Assembly (NCBI GenBank): GCA_009920765.1
Contig: RFZJ01000025.1
Coordinates: forward strand, 1-45,620
Direction of reading: 5' to 3'
From: Planctomycetota bacterium
Lineage (GTDB): Bacteria; Planctomycetota; Planctomycetia; Gemmatales; Gemmataceae
DNA length: 45,620 nt
Part shown: in pieces, positions 44,903-45,620 of the stretch
Layout of the letters: every line of letters starts with the position of its first letter
How positions within the stretch are numbered: the stretch's first letter is position 1
Notes under the pieces: generated by a model
Databases searched by the model: none
What the model was told of the DNA's origin: nothing
The model's input: only the letters and a program-made list of their open reading frames with translations
Made by a program: the position numbers and the translations under genes

Positions 44903-45620
44903 ATTTAGCAAACATTGGCCCTGAAGGATTACCACGAGAAAGAATGTAAGCCAGAAGGTCAAAGATTTCTTCCTCTTTCAAAGTATCAATAAGGCCTGCG
45001 GGCATCATCGAAACCTTGGAGGTAACAATAGTTTCAACCTTGCGATGATCCACCACCGTGATTGCCGTGGGATTCAGCATATCTGTATTCACCATGATGT
45101 TGTTACCTGAAAGGTTGATGATTCGACCTGTAACTAGTTTGCCATCATCAGTACTGATAATAACTCCGGCATATTGATCGCTGATAACCTTGCTGGGATC
45201 AACCAAGGATTCAAGAAGATCGCGTTTGTTAAATCTACCTGCTGCGTTGGTAAGATCAGGGCCTTGAGCACCACCCTCGTTTTCATAACGATGGCAAGCC
45301 ACGCATCGTGTCTCTGCGAATAATCGCTTGCCTTTTTCAAAGTTCCTGCCACCAGCAAGATTGGCATCCAGCTTGTCAGTGGAAAGATCTGTCATTTTCC
45401 AATTCTTGACAAAATCACGCTTTACTGCAGGGGCTGCAACCTCAGTCAAAGCTGGCTTTGCTTCCAGTATGGACTTAAGTTCTTCTTTTTCCTTATCAGT
45501 GAGAATAACAAGAGCATCACGCTTGATGTTTTCAATGAAATTACCAAAGCTCATGCCACCCTTATAACCAGCGGCCTTGATGAACCATGAAAAGTAATCT
45601 TTTTTAAGATCAAGAGTCCA
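44901..45620 (-). CDS. PVC-type heme-binding protein, C-terminal fragment cut by the window edge
   Basis: The frame is open through base 45620, so the gene begins outside the window; an ATG at 45554 is internal. The visible 239 residues match the end of the protein at 36372: WTLDLKKDYFSWFIKA (compare WNIDQRKMYFTALNDA there), a helical linker, then the CxxCH_TIGR02603-type domain with RCVACHRYENEGGAQGPDL, SLVDPSKVISDQY, VSMMPAGL and LLAYILSRGNPSGPMF. The two proteins are therefore paralogues. It is upstream of and coupled to the gene at 44890 (10 bases). Confidence 0.88.
   Translation of the reverse strand, partial: WTLDLKKDYFSWFIKAAGYKGGMSFGNFIENIKRDALVILTDKEKEELKSILEAKPALTEVAAPAVKRDFVKNWKMTDLSTDKLDANLAGGRNFEKGKRLFAETRCVACHRYENEGGAQGPDLTNAAGRFNKRDLLESLVDPSKVISDQYAGVIISTDDGKLVTGRIINLSGNNIMVNTDMLNPTAITVVDHRKVETIVTSKVSMMPAGLIDTLKEEEIFDLLAYILSRGNPSGPMFAK

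Noticed and set aside
44891..44962. Upstream extension of the 41738-44890 gene
   Set aside because: It overlaps the preceding gene; the ATG at 44890 has a Shine-Dalgarno and a signal peptide.
1..45620. Mobile element, prophage, tRNA and rRNA signs
   Set aside because: No transposase, integrase, terminal inverted repeat, att-like duplication, tRNA fold or rRNA segment was recognised.

Overview
The window looks like accessory or surface-biology DNA from a planctomycete (Planctomycetota), plausibly a Gemmatales/Gemmataceae-like lineage. The evidence is the gene content. There are four proteins of the planctomycete-type cytochrome + DUF1549 + DUF1553 architecture and six DUF1501 proteins. There are also two or three PVC-type heme-binding 'membrane-bound dehydrogenase' proteins, PPC-domain and DUF1080 proteins, and an Ig-like/FG-GAP surface protein of a kind common in Gemmata relatives. 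G+C looks low to mid 40s percent by eye (not computed), which is low for that group. I see no rRNA, tRNA, CRISPR array, transposase, integrase or phage gene.

Layout. 1-1712 (+): 3' part of a giant repeat protein with Ig-like tandem repeats, a Pro/Thr linker and FG-GAP repeats. 1713-2334: a 622-base gap with a strong sigma-54-type promoter match. 2335-6381 (+): module A, cytochrome/DUF1549/DUF1553 plus DUF1501. 12453-6393 (-): module B, DUF1549/DUF1553, DUF1501 and a PPC protein. 13824-12640 (-): secreted esterase-like hydrolase. 13992-21878 (+): module C (a paralogue of A), then a second esterase, a PQQ-like propeller and a thioredoxin-heme-copper monooxygenase fusion. 22044-28844 (+): module D, DUF1501, LamG-containing DUF1549/DUF1553, a second DUF1501 and a heme-tagged terpene-cyclase-fold protein. 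33814-28858 (-): DUF1501, a ceramidase-like protein with a LamG-like domain, and a thioredoxin-heme-PDZ protein. 34039-36341 (+): DUF1080 and a polytopic membrane protein. 39429-36372 (-): a PVC-type heme protein broken by a frameshift/deletion. 39583-41721 (+): receiver-PP2C phosphatase and a short-chain dehydrogenase. 45620-41738 (-): two more PVC-type heme proteins, the first cut by the window edge.

How they may work together. Nearly every product carries a Sec or Tat-type export signal, so most of this DNA encodes an extracytoplasmic system. The recurring theme is a Tat-exported DUF1501 protein (alkaline-phosphatase-like fold) encoded next to a Sec-exported protein with two heme-type motifs. 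Around these sit hydrolases, carbohydrate-binding-type domains and electron-transfer or copper domains. A redox-coupled system for breaking down polymers or lipids is a reasonable inference, but the substrate cannot be read from the sequence. The least usual items are the heme fusions (20121, 27843, 30186), the LamG insertion at 23424, the sigma-54 site at 1871-1887, and the disrupted gene at about 38056-38081.
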